A DNA stretch of 64,000 nucleotides from Mojavia pulchra JT2-VF2 (GTDB taxonomy: Bacteria; Cyanobacteriota; Cyanobacteriia; Cyanobacteriales; Nostocaceae). The stretch lies in contig JAHHHN010000003.1 in assembly GCA_019359325.1 (NCBI GenBank), positions 186,001 to 250,000 on the forward strand. Reading direction: 5' to 3'. The translations under genes were made by a program, and so were the position numbers. The notes under the pieces were generated by a model, which was not told the origin of the DNA, made no database searches, and saw nothing but the letters and a program-made list of their open reading frames with translations. Of this stretch, positions 36,344 through 46,579 are shown in pieces. The stretch's first letter is position 1. Every line of letters starts with the position of its first letter.

Positions 36344-36787
36344 AAACTTCCGCCTTAAGCTCTCCTCAGTCTATATAGTCCATACTAAGCTACCTGAAAG
36401 GTAGTTAAACTGTTACATATTTAACTTAGAGGCTCTTAAAATTTGTTTTTTGTTGGGCAATTAAGACAATGATTGACGCTCAAGGCAACACATTCTCTAG
36501 TACACTGCGGCGTAAATAAACCACCCATTTTAAATAAATGAAACGCTTACGCTGTATTCATTTTAAATGAGCAAATTTTGAATTTCGCCTTGCGGTACTA
36601 GCCTCTGATTTTGACTTTAGCTTGTGAAATACTTATTTATATTTTACGCAGCAAGTTTCATCTTTACATATACATATTTCTGTGTTTTTTTTGCTATATA
36701 AAGCACATTTTTTCAATATGATCAACATAAGTGAAACTATGAAAGCAGTAGACGCAACCGAGAAAAAACCACTCAAGCGATCGCCTC
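36344..36787. other. Intergenic region downstream of the NRPS gene
   Basis: No gene recognised. It contains short near-repeats of CATTTTAAAT (36525-36570) in both orientations around AAACGCTTACG. An open frame from 36682 runs into the NRPS 3' end on the other strand and is not coding. Confidence 0.4.
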
Positions 36788-39700
36788 TTATTTCTCTTTC
36801 GTTTCTTTATTCAAAGCAGATAACTTCATCCGCCGACTTTCACGCGATAGTGGCACTAAAGCTGGAGCTTGATTTTTCACATTGCTATCTTGAAAACTTT
36901 CTATCAATTTAGATAATTCTGCAATTGTCGATGCTTCAAAGACATTACGTAAAGGCAACTCTACTTTGAAAGCGTCACGTACTCTAGAAGCAAGCTGAGT
37001 TGCTAGTAATGAATGTCCGCCTAATGCAAAAAAATTATCGTGGATACCTACCCGCTTTATTCCTAAAATCTCAGCAAAAATTTTCACCAGTACTTCTTCA
37101 ACAGCAGTCCGAGGCGCAACATAAGTATCTGCTAATTCTGGCTTGATTGCATTGGGTATAGGTAAGGCGCGGCGATCAACTTTGCCATTTGGTGTGAGAG
37201 GTAGAGATTCCAATACGGCAAAAGCCGATGGTATCATGTAATCAGGCAATTTCTGTGCTAAATAAGTTTGTAATTGTGGTACTAACTTACGCGCTGCTTT
37301 TGCTTGTAGGGGATTATTAGCATAAGATTGCCACGGGTGTGAGTCAATGCTAAGTGGAAAAATTATTTTTTTATTTGTTATATTTTGACGTACAAAAACT
37401 ACGTCATAGCGTGCTTCAATATTAGAATTTGAGCAACTAATCTCAACATTGTAGGGTAAATCCAAAGCATACCAATCTTCTGGATCTATGCCTAAATTCG
37501 GGAGATTTTGCAAAGCTTGGCGCATTTGACCCGCAGTTTTAAAATCCTCTACACCTGATAGCCATTGTGCTGTTTTAACTGCTGCTATCACTCGCGCATT
37601 AGGGATATTAGTAATACCTAAAATTTCTGGTTGGTTATCAATCAATAATTGACGTATTGTTGAGACTGTGCAGTTATTTCTGTGCCAGTCTAGCCACGCT
37701 TCATTTGAGGAATTTTGAGTATTTCCTTCACCGTCAATATGAAGAATTACATTATAACGAAACTGAGTTAACTCATTGTAATCTCGTCCCCGAATTAGTT
37801 GAGTTTGTATATGGCTTATCTGGGGAAAGCGCTGCTGTAATGCTCTAAAGAATGCTGGATCGATAACTAATTCTGTTTCTTGAAAAACTTGCATTTCTAC
37901 CCGTTGCTGCAACTCAGAACGAGTAAGAGAAGGTTCAGCTTGATACAGTTGTACCGACGCATGAAAAGCTGTCAATAGTGGCAGATTACGCACATCTCCG
38001 ATGAAGATATAGCCACCAGGAACAACTGTCTGTAAAGCACCTTCTAATACGCCAATTAAATAATCAATGCTAGGAAAATATTGCACAACTGAGTTGAGAA
38101 TTACTGCATCAAAAGCAGCTTTTTCTATTCCTGCAAAATCATTAGCTAACTTCTGATGCAACTTTACCTGCGGCAAATCTTGCGTTGCTAAATGCTGTTT
38201 AATATAGTTAAGTGAAGCAGCAGAAAAGTCTGTTGCACAATATTTAGTGCAGTGGGGTGCAACCCTAAATAACATTAAACCTGTTCCACAACCAATTTCT
38301 AATACTTTCTTGGGTTGCAAAGCCAAAATTTGCGCCACTTGATTATTCACCCAATCACGCATCTGTTCTGCTGGAATAGGCTGATTTGTATAACTACTAT
38401 TCCAACCTATAATATTGAATGTTGGATCGGAATTAACAGCAGGTTGATTATAAGTTTCGTTGTAAAGCATCTGCCATTGCAAAACCTGCTCTTGCTGCAA
38501 TTTTTGCTGTGGTATTTCCTGCTGGCTACTGTAATCTGCATTCAGCGCCACATAAGCTATTAAACGCTTTTCATTTGTATCTTCATGAAACATCACTACA
38601 GTTTGCAGCACTGCTGGATGCTGACTCAGTACCGCTTCTATTTCACCTAATTCAATACGGTAGCCGCGAATTTTTATCTGCTCATCAATACGTCCGATAA
38701 ATTCCAGGTTACCATCTGAACGATAACGAACTAAATCACCTGTTTGATAAAGACGTGCTTTTGGCTGATTGCTAAAAGGATGAGAAATGAATTTTTCAGC
38801 AGTTAAATCTGGAAGGTTTAAATAACCTCGCGCTAATCCATCACCACTGATGTACAACTCACCCGCAACGCCAATAGGTACAGGTTGCAGATATCTATCA
38901 AGTATGTAAACTTGTGTATTAGCGATCGGACGACCAATTGCAGGTGCTACATTAACTTGATTACTTACAGTAACATCAACGGAAGTTGTGACAACTGTAT
39001 TCTCAGTTGGGCCGTAATTATTAACTACTTGAAAACGAAGAAAAGATGAAGGATATTGATTTAGTTTATCACCGCCTGTTAGTAATAGGCGTAAAGCTAT
39101 ATTATTTGGCCAATTTAATGCTAAAATCTTTTCTGCCAAGGGTGTTGGTAGAAAGCTAATTGTTATTGCTTTTAATTCTAGCCAATCTCGTAGTTTTTCA
39201 GGCGATCGCTTAATTTCATCATCAACAAAATGTATACTTGCTCCAGCACTCAGATAAGGCCAAATTTCCCAACTGCAAGCATCAAAGGCAATTCCGGCAA
39301 TTTGAGTTACTCGATCAAGGTGTGAAACTGCAAACGCTTGTTGATGCCAAAAAACCAAATTTAACAATCCTCTATGTTCAATTTTAACGCCTTTAGGCTT
39401 TCCAGTTGAGCCAGAGGTATAAATAACATAAGCGAGATTGTTTGCTGTTATTTTGCTGGGAAGATTATCTTGAACTGCTTGAGCAATAATCTCCCAATCT
39501 TTATCTAAATAGATTACTTGATAGTTAGAGTTTTTAAAACTCTCTAAGCATTGTGTGTAAGTTAATAAAACTGAAACTTGAGCATCTTCCAGCATCAAGT
39601 TTAAACGCTCAGACGGATATGTTGGATCTAAAGGTAAATACGCTCCGCCTGCTTTGAGGATGGCTAACATTCCAATTACCATATCAAAAGAGCGTTCGAC

Positions 39701-41494
39701 ACAAAGCCCTACTATTACTTCAGAATCAACACCTAATTTTTGGAGATAATTTGCTAGTTGATTACTGCGGAGATTTAATTCTTTGTAGCTGAGTTGCTTA
39801 TCTTCAAATACAAGCGCAATTCCATCAGGATTTTGTTCGGCAATGCTTTCAACTAACTGATGAACACATCTATCTTGAGGGTAGCCTACTTGGGTATTAT
39901 TCCATTCAAATAATAACTGATTTAATTCAGATTCGCTTAATAGTGGTAAATTGGCAATTCTCTGGTCTGGATTAGCAACAATACCCTCTAGTAATATTTG
40001 GAAATGTCCCAGCATTCGGGTAATAGTAGCCTCATCAAATAAATCAGTGCTGTAAATAACAAAACCACTAATTCCTTTTGAACTATCTACCCACAATCCA
40101 TTTTGCAGATCCGGCTCCCACAAATGAAATTCTAAATCAAACCGCGTGGTTTCGCTATCAAATGGCATGGGGCTGAGAGTTAATCCAGGTAAATCTAGCG
40201 CTGCTATAGGTGCATTTTGTAGCGCAAATACCATTTGAAATAATGGATTTTGATTTAATTTTCGCTCTGGATGTAGTTCTTCTACCAATTTTTCAAAAGG
40301 CAAATCTTGATGAGCATAAGCTCCTAAAGCAACCTCTTTTACTCTACCTAGTAATTCCCTAAAGCTTAGGTTCCCATTTAAGTGAGTACGCAAAACTAAA
40401 CTATTGACAAAAAACCCAATCAATCCTTCAATTTCGCTGCGGTTGCGGTTGGCAATTGGTGAACCTACAGCAATATCTTCTTGCTGTGTGTAGCGGTAGA
40501 GCAAAGTTTGAAATGCTGCCAATAAGGTCATGAACAAAGTTACTCCTTCCTGCTGGGAAAGAGCTAAAAGTGCTTCGCTAAGATTTTTTGGCAATTGTAG
40601 AAGTTGCCTTGCACCCCGATAAGTTTGAATTGCTGGTCTAGGCCTATCTGTAGATAAATTTAGTATAGAAATACCATCTAATTGTTGTTGCCAATAATTC
40701 AACTGAGTTTGCAATCTTTCCCCTTGTAAAGATTGGCGTTGCCAATGGGCGAAATCTGCATATTGGATGGTAAGTTCTGGCAAAGGAGAAGGCTGATTAT
40801 TGGCAAAGGCTGTGTAGAGTGTTGCTATTTCTTGAATTAGCACCCCAATAGACCAACCATCAGAGACAATGTGGTGCATATTCAGCACCAAAATATGTTC
40901 GGTTTCATCTAACCGCAGCAGTGTGACTCGCAGCAACGGCTCAGTTGATAAATTGAAAGGTCTTTGAGCTTCTTGGGTAACTATTTTTCGCGCTTGTTGT
41001 TCACGTTCGGTTTCTGGCAGTTGCCGCAGATCAATGATTGGTAAAGAGACTTTTAAACTTGCTGCAATTACCTGAATTGGTTGCTCTTCCACCACGGCAA
41101 AAGTGGTACGTAAAGCTTCGTGACGGCGGACAATTTCGTTAAAAGTTTGTTCTAGTGCTGCTAAATTGAGTGAACCAGTTAAATGTATTGCTGTTGGGAC
41201 GTTATAGAAGGGATTATTGGGTACTAATTGGTCAAGAAACCACAGCCGTTGTTGAGCAAATGAGAGAGGAAGGTTTTTGCTGCGAGAAATGGGTACGAGT
41301 GGTGTTAAAGTGTTGTTGACCGTATGATTAGCTACTTTTAAAAAGTTAACAATTTCTGCTTTGCGCTTTTGAATTTCTGCGGCCAATTCTGGCGTTATGG
41401 TTCCTTCAGGAGCATTACAGCGCAACCTTTCTCCATCAACAAAAGCTTGAATATCTAAGCTGCGAAGATAAGTTAAGAACTCAACAGTTTTCAA
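36788..41494 (-). CDS. Non-ribosomal peptide synthetase, docking-C-A-NMT-T module
   Basis: One-module NRPS of about 1,570 aa. Order: N-terminal TubC-type docking domain (about 1-60, TVEFLTYLRSLDIQ); condensation domain (HHIVSDGW near 210); adenylation domain (YTSGSTGKPKG near 700, GPTE near 830); SAM N-methyltransferase inserted late in the A domain (LEIGCGTG near 1070); carrier domain (GGHS near 1500). Residues read from the A domain give the code D-A-W-F-L-G-N-V-V, which is a Leu code, so N-methyl-Leu is predicted. The C domain is intact. There is no thioesterase or reductase. No ATG fits; the TTG at 41494 gives the usual docking start, with CAGGG upstream. Confidence 0.9.
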   Translation of the reverse strand: MKTVEFLTYLRSLDIQAFVDGERLRCNAPEGTITPELAAEIQKRKAEIVNFLKVANHTVNNTLTPLVPISRSKNLPLSFAQQRLWFLDQLVPNNPFYNVPTAIHLTGSLNLAALEQTFNEIVRRHEALRTTFAVVEEQPIQVIAASLKVSLPIIDLRQLPETEREQQARKIVTQEAQRPFNLSTEPLLRVTLLRLDETEHILVLNMHHIVSDGWSIGVLIQEIATLYTAFANNQPSPLPELTIQYADFAHWQRQSLQGERLQTQLNYWQQQLDGISILNLSTDRPRPAIQTYRGARQLLQLPKNLSEALLALSQQEGVTLFMTLLAAFQTLLYRYTQQEDIAVGSPIANRNRSEIEGLIGFFVNSLVLRTHLNGNLSFRELLGRVKEVALGAYAHQDLPFEKLVEELHPERKLNQNPLFQMVFALQNAPIAALDLPGLTLSPMPFDSETTRFDLEFHLWEPDLQNGLWVDSSKGISGFVIYSTDLFDEATITRMLGHFQILLEGIVANPDQRIANLPLLSESELNQLLFEWNNTQVGYPQDRCVHQLVESIAEQNPDGIALVFEDKQLSYKELNLRSNQLANYLQKLGVDSEVIVGLCVERSFDMVIGMLAILKAGGAYLPLDPTYPSERLNLMLEDAQVSVLLTYTQCLESFKNSNYQVIYLDKDWEIIAQAVQDNLPSKITANNLAYVIYTSGSTGKPKGVKIEHRGLLNLVFWHQQAFAVSHLDRVTQIAGIAFDACSWEIWPYLSAGASIHFVDDEIKRSPEKLRDWLELKAITISFLPTPLAEKILALNWPNNIALRLLLTGGDKLNQYPSSFLRFQVVNNYGPTENTVVTTSVDVTVSNQVNVAPAIGRPIANTQVYILDRYLQPVPIGVAGELYISGDGLARGYLNLPDLTAEKFISHPFSNQPKARLYQTGDLVRYRSDGNLEFIGRIDEQIKIRGYRIELGEIEAVLSQHPAVLQTVVMFHEDTNEKRLIAYVALNADYSSQQEIPQQKLQQEQVLQWQMLYNETYNQPAVNSDPTFNIIGWNSSYTNQPIPAEQMRDWVNNQVAQILALQPKKVLEIGCGTGLMLFRVAPHCTKYCATDFSAASLNYIKQHLATQDLPQVKLHQKLANDFAGIEKAAFDAVILNSVVQYFPSIDYLIGVLEGALQTVVPGGYIFIGDVRNLPLLTAFHASVQLYQAEPSLTRSELQQRVEMQVFQETELVIDPAFFRALQQRFPQISHIQTQLIRGRDYNELTQFRYNVILHIDGEGNTQNSSNEAWLDWHRNNCTVSTIRQLLIDNQPEILGITNIPNARVIAAVKTAQWLSGVEDFKTAGQMRQALQNLPNLGIDPEDWYALDLPYNVEISCSNSNIEARYDVVFVRQNITNKKIIFPLSIDSHPWQSYANNPLQAKAARKLVPQLQTYLAQKLPDYMIPSAFAVLESLPLTPNGKVDRRALPIPNAIKPELADTYVAPRTAVEEVLVKIFAEILGIKRVGIHDNFFALGGHSLLATQLASRVRDAFKVELPLRNVFEASTIAELSKLIESFQDSNVKNQAPALVPLSRESRRMKLSALNKETKEK

Positions 41495-41662
41495 AATTAT
41501 ACCCTGTCGCAACAGTTGTTGCTGACTAGTTATTAACTCAGCATTTTTAACATATCTAGAACGCTGTATAAATCATTCCTGGGGTTGAAAATTTCATGAT
41601 TATAACTATGGTATGAAGCTGAGAGAGAATGTATTTAATCGGCGATCGCCAGGTTTAAGCTT

Positions 41663-42781
41663 ATGCTATTCATGCCTCCTAATTTCCTGCTTGTATGGCT
41701 ATTTCAACTGCTGTCTATCGGGGTACTTGGTGGAGGGATTTATATTCTCTATGAGTGGTACGAACGGGAATTGGTAGGAACTTCCTACTTGGTGGCTGGA
41801 CTAGCAATGGTTCTGTGGTCTTTTGCCGGCCGTTTTATCAGTTTGCCTTTGCTGCGTCGTCATGGTTCTGACGAACCCAAATTTATGCGTACTAAAACTG
41901 TGCAGCGTCTGCCAAGACCAGATGGTAGCATACTGCAAGTAGAGTTTTATGGCCCTGAAGATGGTCAACCGATTATCATGTCGCACGGTTGGGGGCCGAA
42001 TAGCACTATATGGTATTATGCCAAACGGCAACTGAGCGATCGCTTTCGAGTTATTGTTTGGGATTTACCAGGGTTGGGAAAATCCTTTAGACCAGACAAC
42101 AACGATTACTCTATAGAAAAATATGCCCGCGATTTAGAAGCGGTTATTGCGATCGCAGGAAATCAGCCTGTGTTTTTGCTAGGACACAGTATGGGTGGAA
42201 TGATTAACTTGACATTTTGTCGGCTATTCCCTGAGCATTTAAGGCGGCGGGTGGCTGGCTTAATTCTTGTGGATACCACCTACACCAATCCCGTAAAAAC
42301 TTGTATATTTAGCGGTTTGATCCGCAAGTTGCAGAAGCCACTAATCGAACCCCTGCTGTATCTTACTATTCTGCTGTCACCGATTTTTTGGTTGATGACT
42401 TGGCTTTCGTATTTCAATGGTTTGCTGTACATTAGCGTAGAATTATCAGGATTTACGGGTAGAGAAACCCGTGGACAACTTAATTTTGCAGCTTTCTTAT
42501 CAGCATTAGGTTCACCTGGTGTTCTAGCTCGCGGTACACTGGCAATGTTCAAATATGATGAGACTAAAACACTGGCCAGAATTAATGTTCCGGTGTTGGT
42601 TGTTTGTGGCGCTTCCGACATAGCGACTAAACCTGTAGCAAGCGATCGCATGAAAGCCGAAATACCACAAGCTAAACTAGTCACGATCAACCCTGGTGGA
42701 CACATGGCATTAATGGAGCAGAACCACCAGTTTTCCCAAGCCGTCAGCGCCTTTTGTGCTACTTGCAAAGTCGGAGAGTAG
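41663..42781 (+). CDS. Membrane-anchored alpha/beta hydrolase
   Basis: Hydrolase with an N-terminal membrane region (two hydrophobic stretches, about 1-55), then an alpha/beta fold: SHGWGPNSTIWYY (oxyanion region), LLGHSMGGMI with the nucleophilic Ser, VCGASDIATKP with the likely Asp, and NPGGHMALMEQ with the His. The triad is complete. It lies between the two NRPS genes on the opposite strand, so it could process the peptide, but membrane anchoring and separate orientation make a type I thioesterase role unlikely. Length 372 aa. Substrate unknown. Confidence 0.85.
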   Translation: MLFMPPNFLLVWLFQLLSIGVLGGGIYILYEWYERELVGTSYLVAGLAMVLWSFAGRFISLPLLRRHGSDEPKFMRTKTVQRLPRPDGSILQVEFYGPEDGQPIIMSHGWGPNSTIWYYAKRQLSDRFRVIVWDLPGLGKSFRPDNNDYSIEKYARDLEAVIAIAGNQPVFLLGHSMGGMINLTFCRLFPEHLRRRVAGLILVDTTYTNPVKTCIFSGLIRKLQKPLIEPLLYLTILLSPIFWLMTWLSYFNGLLYISVELSGFTGRETRGQLNFAAFLSALGSPGVLARGTLAMFKYDETKTLARINVPVLVVCGASDIATKPVASDRMKAEIPQAKLVTINPGGHMALMEQNHQFSQAVSAFCATCKVGE

Positions 42782-42818
42782 ACAGGTTACTAACCAGTAC
42801 CACGTCGATTGCAAGTAT

Positions 42819-43091
42819 CTATTTAACTGACTTGTACTTAATCTTCAATACCAAAATCATCCCAGCAAACACAAAGGTAACAATGTTAGCGGCAATGATG
42901 GGAATATCGTGAACATAAGTGCCATACACCAACCATAAGATAATACCTACACACAGAACAACCAGCATACTCCAAGAAAGGTCATCAGCTGATTTTGACT
43001 TCCAGGTTTTGATTAGTTGGGGTAAATAGGCGATTGTAGTAAGCACTCCTGCTGTTAACCCTAAAATTGTGATGAAATTAGATTCATCCAT
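42819..43091 (-). CDS. SemiSWEET-type sugar transporter
   Basis: Small 90-residue membrane protein with three helices. The PQ-loop pattern YLPQLIKTWKSKSADDLSW after the first helix and the Trp in LWLVYG are typical of SemiSWEETs, which work as dimers and move sugars down their gradient. The start at 43091 follows GAGG and gives the family length; an upstream ATG at 43139 adds 16 polar residues. It is on the same strand as the NRPS genes but its relation to them is unknown. Confidence 0.88.
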   Translation of the reverse strand: MDESNFITILGLTAGVLTTIAYLPQLIKTWKSKSADDLSWSMLVVLCVGIILWLVYGTYVHDIPIIAANIVTFVFAGMILVLKIKYKSVK

Positions 43092-43166
43092 TTTTTTCCC
43101 TACCTCTAGTTTTTCAGTTGAGTGATTCAGTACAAGCATTTAAGCTTTGGCTATACATACTATATT

Positions 43167-43296
43167 AGTGGTCTATCGCATTAAATTTGCTAGGTTAACC
43201 TATTTTTCATTCCTCTTATTTCCCCTCTTACTTTGCGTTCTTTGTGCCCTTTGCGGTTCGTTTTTTTGCCTTTCATAATTAATGCGATGAACCATT
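43167..43296. mobile_element. MITE-like element between SemiSWEET and NRPS genes
   Basis: AGTGGTCTATCGCATTAA at 43167-43184 is inverted with two mismatches at 43279-43296. The interior includes CCCTTTGCGGTTCGTTTTTTT, a tract also seen in the elements at 15946 and 29577. It is non-coding. Confidence 0.7.
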
Positions 43297-43300
43297 AATG

Positions 43301-46300
43301 TCAGAATTCTACTTCCTCACGCTGAGTTTTCATAGTTCCAGTCTTATCTAAACCCTGTGTTGCCCAACACATTGTTTCAATATACCTAGCAAGTTGTTCA
43401 ACAGTCGGTGCTTCAAACAAATTGCGTACAGTCATATCTATTTGGAAAGTATCGCGTATTCGTGAACTTAACTGAGTTGCTAGTAAAGAATGACCACCCA
43501 ATTCAAAGAAATTATCATGAATCCCTACCTGCTCTTTTCCTAAAACTTTAGCCCAGATTTCTACTAGCGACTCTTCAATTTGCGTCTGTGGTGCTACATA
43601 ATCTTGTTTATCGAAAATAACTGTATTCGGTGCAGGTAGAGCGCGACGGTCTACTTTACCATTAGGTGTTAATGGTAGAGATTCCAGTAGCACATAAGCT
43701 TTTGGTATCATGTATTCTGGTAACTTTTCTTTTAAAAATTGTCGTAATCCAGACATAAAGCCTTGTGCTTCCTGTATTGGTATTTGCTCCTGGTTGGGAA
43801 CAATATAAGCCACCAAGTTTTTCTCACCAGGTATGTCTTCACCAATAATTACTACTGTTTCTCTCACTGCTGGATGTTGATTCAGCGCTGCTTCAATTTC
43901 TCCCAATTCGATGCGGAAGCCACGAATTTTTACTTGATTGTCAACGCGACCTAAAAATTCAATATTGCCATCAGGTAAATACCGGCCTAAATCACCTGTC
44001 TTGTAAAGCCTCACTCTAGGAATAAACTCAGTTTCTGGAACAGTAATGAAGTTTTCAGCAGTTAATTCAGGACGGTTAAGATATTCTCGCGCTAGTCCAT
44101 CACCCTTAATGTATAACTCGCCAATAACACCAATTGGCACAGGTTGCAAATGGGCATCTAGCAAATAAATTTGAGTATTTGTAATCGGGCAACCAATGGG
44201 AACAGATGTGGCTGATTCTGGTAAATCTTGCACCCAGTAATAAGAAGAAAATGTAGTACTTTCAGTAGGGCCATAAACATGAATCAATTGTTTAGGCGCA
44301 CCATTTTTCATTACCTTTTTAACCCATCTGGTATCAATAGTCTCGCCACCAAATAGTAAATAGCGTAATGAATTAAAAGCTTGCGGAGCATCTCTAGCTA
44401 TTTGTTGAAATAACGCAGTAGTTAGAAACAGAACGCTGATGTCTTTTTGTTGTAGTTGTAATGCAAATTCGTGAGGCGAAAGGATAACATCTTTGCTAAT
44501 TACAACAAGTTCAGCACCATTAAGTAACGCTCCCCAAATCTCGAATGTCGCTGCATCAAAAGAAGTATTAGATACTTGGGCGATTTTATCGTTAGGTTCT
44601 ATTTTTATATAATTTGTATTGCACACCAGCCGATTTACAGCTTTATGAGTTACAGCAACTCCTTTGGGCTTTCCTGTAGAGCCAGAAGTATAAATTACAT
44701 AAGCTAAGTTATCACTGGTTACACTATTATTAATACTTACTTCGCTTTCTTGGGTAAGAATATTCCAAATTTTATCTATACAAATAACTTTATTAGAAAA
44801 ATTCTCAAAATTTCTCAATAAGTTTTCCTGTGTCAGCAATATTGAAACTTCTGCATCCTCAAGCATAAAATTGAGGCGTTCTTGAGGATAGTTAGGGTCT
44901 AAAGGAACATACGCTCCTCCTGCTTTCAAAATTCCTAGCAAGCCGACTATCATTTCTATAGACTGAGAAACACAAATACCCACTAAAACTTCAGAGCATA
45001 CCCCCATTTTTTGTAGGTAATGCGCTAAATTATTACTGCGATTATCCAATTCTCTATAAGTTAGTTGCTCGGTTGCAAATTTTATTGCTATAGCATCAGG
45101 GCGCTGCTTCACCTGATTTTCAAATAATTGATGAATGCACTTATCTTGAGGATACTCACTCTGGGTATTATTCCATTCTTGTAATATCTGGTGTAGCTCT
45201 TGTTCGTTCAATAGCGGTAAATTTGCGATACGTTGTTCTGGATTAGCAACAATGCCCGACAACAATGTTTTAAAATGTCCTAGCATCCGAACAATGGTGA
45301 CTTTATCAAATATATCTGTGTTGTAAACCATCACACCTCTGATACCTTCAGAATGCTCCCACTTTGCACCCCATAAGCTCCTAAAATCTTCAGAACATCT
45401 CCATAAGTGCAATTCCAAATCAAACCGCGTCTTGTTAAAGTCAATTTTCATAAAGCTAGGCACTAACCCAGGCAGTTCTAAAGCCGACATTGGCGCATTT
45501 TGAAAACCAAATACTACCTGAAATAGTGGATGATAGCTCAAGTTGCGTTCTGGATGTAGTTCCTCTACTAACTTCTCAAAAGGTAAATCTTGATGACTAA
45601 ATGCGCCTAGCGTTACTTCCTTTACTCTACCTAATAATTCTCGAAAAGTTAGATTGCCGTTGAGGTGAGTGCGTAGCAATAAACTATTGACAAAAAAACC
45701 AATTATTTCCTCAACTTCACTGCGGTTACGGTTAGCAATTGGTGAACCTACAGCAATATCTTCCTGATGTGTATAGCGATAGAGCAATGTTTGAAAAGCT
45801 GCCAGCAATGTCATAAATAAAGTAGCTTCTTCTTGCTGCGACAGTTCTTGTAGTGCATCAGTTAGGTCTTTCGGTAACTCTATAAATTCTGTTGCTCCTT
45901 GATAGCTTTGTATAGCTGGTCGTGGTTTATCGGTAGGCAAATGCAACATCGAAATGTTATTTAATTGTTGCCGCCAATAAGCTAACTGAGTTTTTAGGAT
46001 TTCGCCTTGCAACCACTCACGTTGCCAGTGGGCAAAGTCGGCATACTGAAGAGGCAGTTCTAATAGAGGTGAAGCTTGTTTTTGTGCAAAAGCTGTGTAA
46101 AGTGTTCCCATTTCTTGAATCAGCACCCCAATAGACCAATCGTCGCAGATAATGTGGTGCATATTCAGTAATAAAATATTTTCTGTCTCGGAAAGCATCA
46201 GTAGCATCAGCCGCAGCAACGCTTCTGAGGATAAATCGAAAGGACATTCTATCTCTGCGGTGATGATATGCTTTGCTTCAGCTTCGCGTTCATCTGTGGA

Positions 46301-46579
46301 TAAATGCCGCAAATTTACTACACAAAGAGGTATGGTTAAGTTGGGAGATATGACTTGTAAAGGTTGACCATCCAACACTTGAAATGTGGTGCGTAAGACT
46401 TCGTGGCGACGCACAATTTCGTTAAACGTCTGCTCTAGTGCCGAAATGTTAAGCGAACCTCTCAAGCGAATTGCTGTCGGCACATTATAAATGACATTAC
46501 CGGGAATCAGCTGGTCAAGGAACCACAACCTCTGTTGGGCAAAAGATGCAGGAAAAACGAAAACCTCTTCAGAAGACAT
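43301..46579 (-). CDS. Non-ribosomal peptide synthetase, C-A-T module
   Basis: One-module NRPS of 1,092 aa: condensation domain from residue 8 (SFAQQRLWFLDQL), adenylation domain from about 470 (YTSGSTGKPKG, GPTESTT, YKTGDLGRY) and carrier domain with Ser near 1021 (ELGGHSLL). The A-domain residues read D-A-F-F-L-G-V-T-F, similar to Ile/Val codes; this is inference by eye. The C-domain catalytic motif reads HHIICDDWS, so the usual Gly after HHxxxD is replaced by Asp. No docking domain at the N-terminus, no thioesterase. ATG 46579 is preceded by AGGAG. Confidence 0.92.
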   Translation of the reverse strand: MSSEEVFVFPASFAQQRLWFLDQLIPGNVIYNVPTAIRLRGSLNISALEQTFNEIVRRHEVLRTTFQVLDGQPLQVISPNLTIPLCVVNLRHLSTDEREAEAKHIITAEIECPFDLSSEALLRLMLLMLSETENILLLNMHHIICDDWSIGVLIQEMGTLYTAFAQKQASPLLELPLQYADFAHWQREWLQGEILKTQLAYWRQQLNNISMLHLPTDKPRPAIQSYQGATEFIELPKDLTDALQELSQQEEATLFMTLLAAFQTLLYRYTHQEDIAVGSPIANRNRSEVEEIIGFFVNSLLLRTHLNGNLTFRELLGRVKEVTLGAFSHQDLPFEKLVEELHPERNLSYHPLFQVVFGFQNAPMSALELPGLVPSFMKIDFNKTRFDLELHLWRCSEDFRSLWGAKWEHSEGIRGVMVYNTDIFDKVTIVRMLGHFKTLLSGIVANPEQRIANLPLLNEQELHQILQEWNNTQSEYPQDKCIHQLFENQVKQRPDAIAIKFATEQLTYRELDNRSNNLAHYLQKMGVCSEVLVGICVSQSIEMIVGLLGILKAGGAYVPLDPNYPQERLNFMLEDAEVSILLTQENLLRNFENFSNKVICIDKIWNILTQESEVSINNSVTSDNLAYVIYTSGSTGKPKGVAVTHKAVNRLVCNTNYIKIEPNDKIAQVSNTSFDAATFEIWGALLNGAELVVISKDVILSPHEFALQLQQKDISVLFLTTALFQQIARDAPQAFNSLRYLLFGGETIDTRWVKKVMKNGAPKQLIHVYGPTESTTFSSYYWVQDLPESATSVPIGCPITNTQIYLLDAHLQPVPIGVIGELYIKGDGLAREYLNRPELTAENFITVPETEFIPRVRLYKTGDLGRYLPDGNIEFLGRVDNQVKIRGFRIELGEIEAALNQHPAVRETVVIIGEDIPGEKNLVAYIVPNQEQIPIQEAQGFMSGLRQFLKEKLPEYMIPKAYVLLESLPLTPNGKVDRRALPAPNTVIFDKQDYVAPQTQIEESLVEIWAKVLGKEQVGIHDNFFELGGHSLLATQLSSRIRDTFQIDMTVRNLFEAPTVEQLARYIETMCWATQGLDKTGTMKTQREEVEF

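Noticed and set aside
41663-42781. Alpha/beta hydrolase as the NRPS thioesterase
   Set aside because: It has an N-terminal membrane anchor, opposite orientation and full-length hydrolase architecture, unlike integrated or type II thioesterases.
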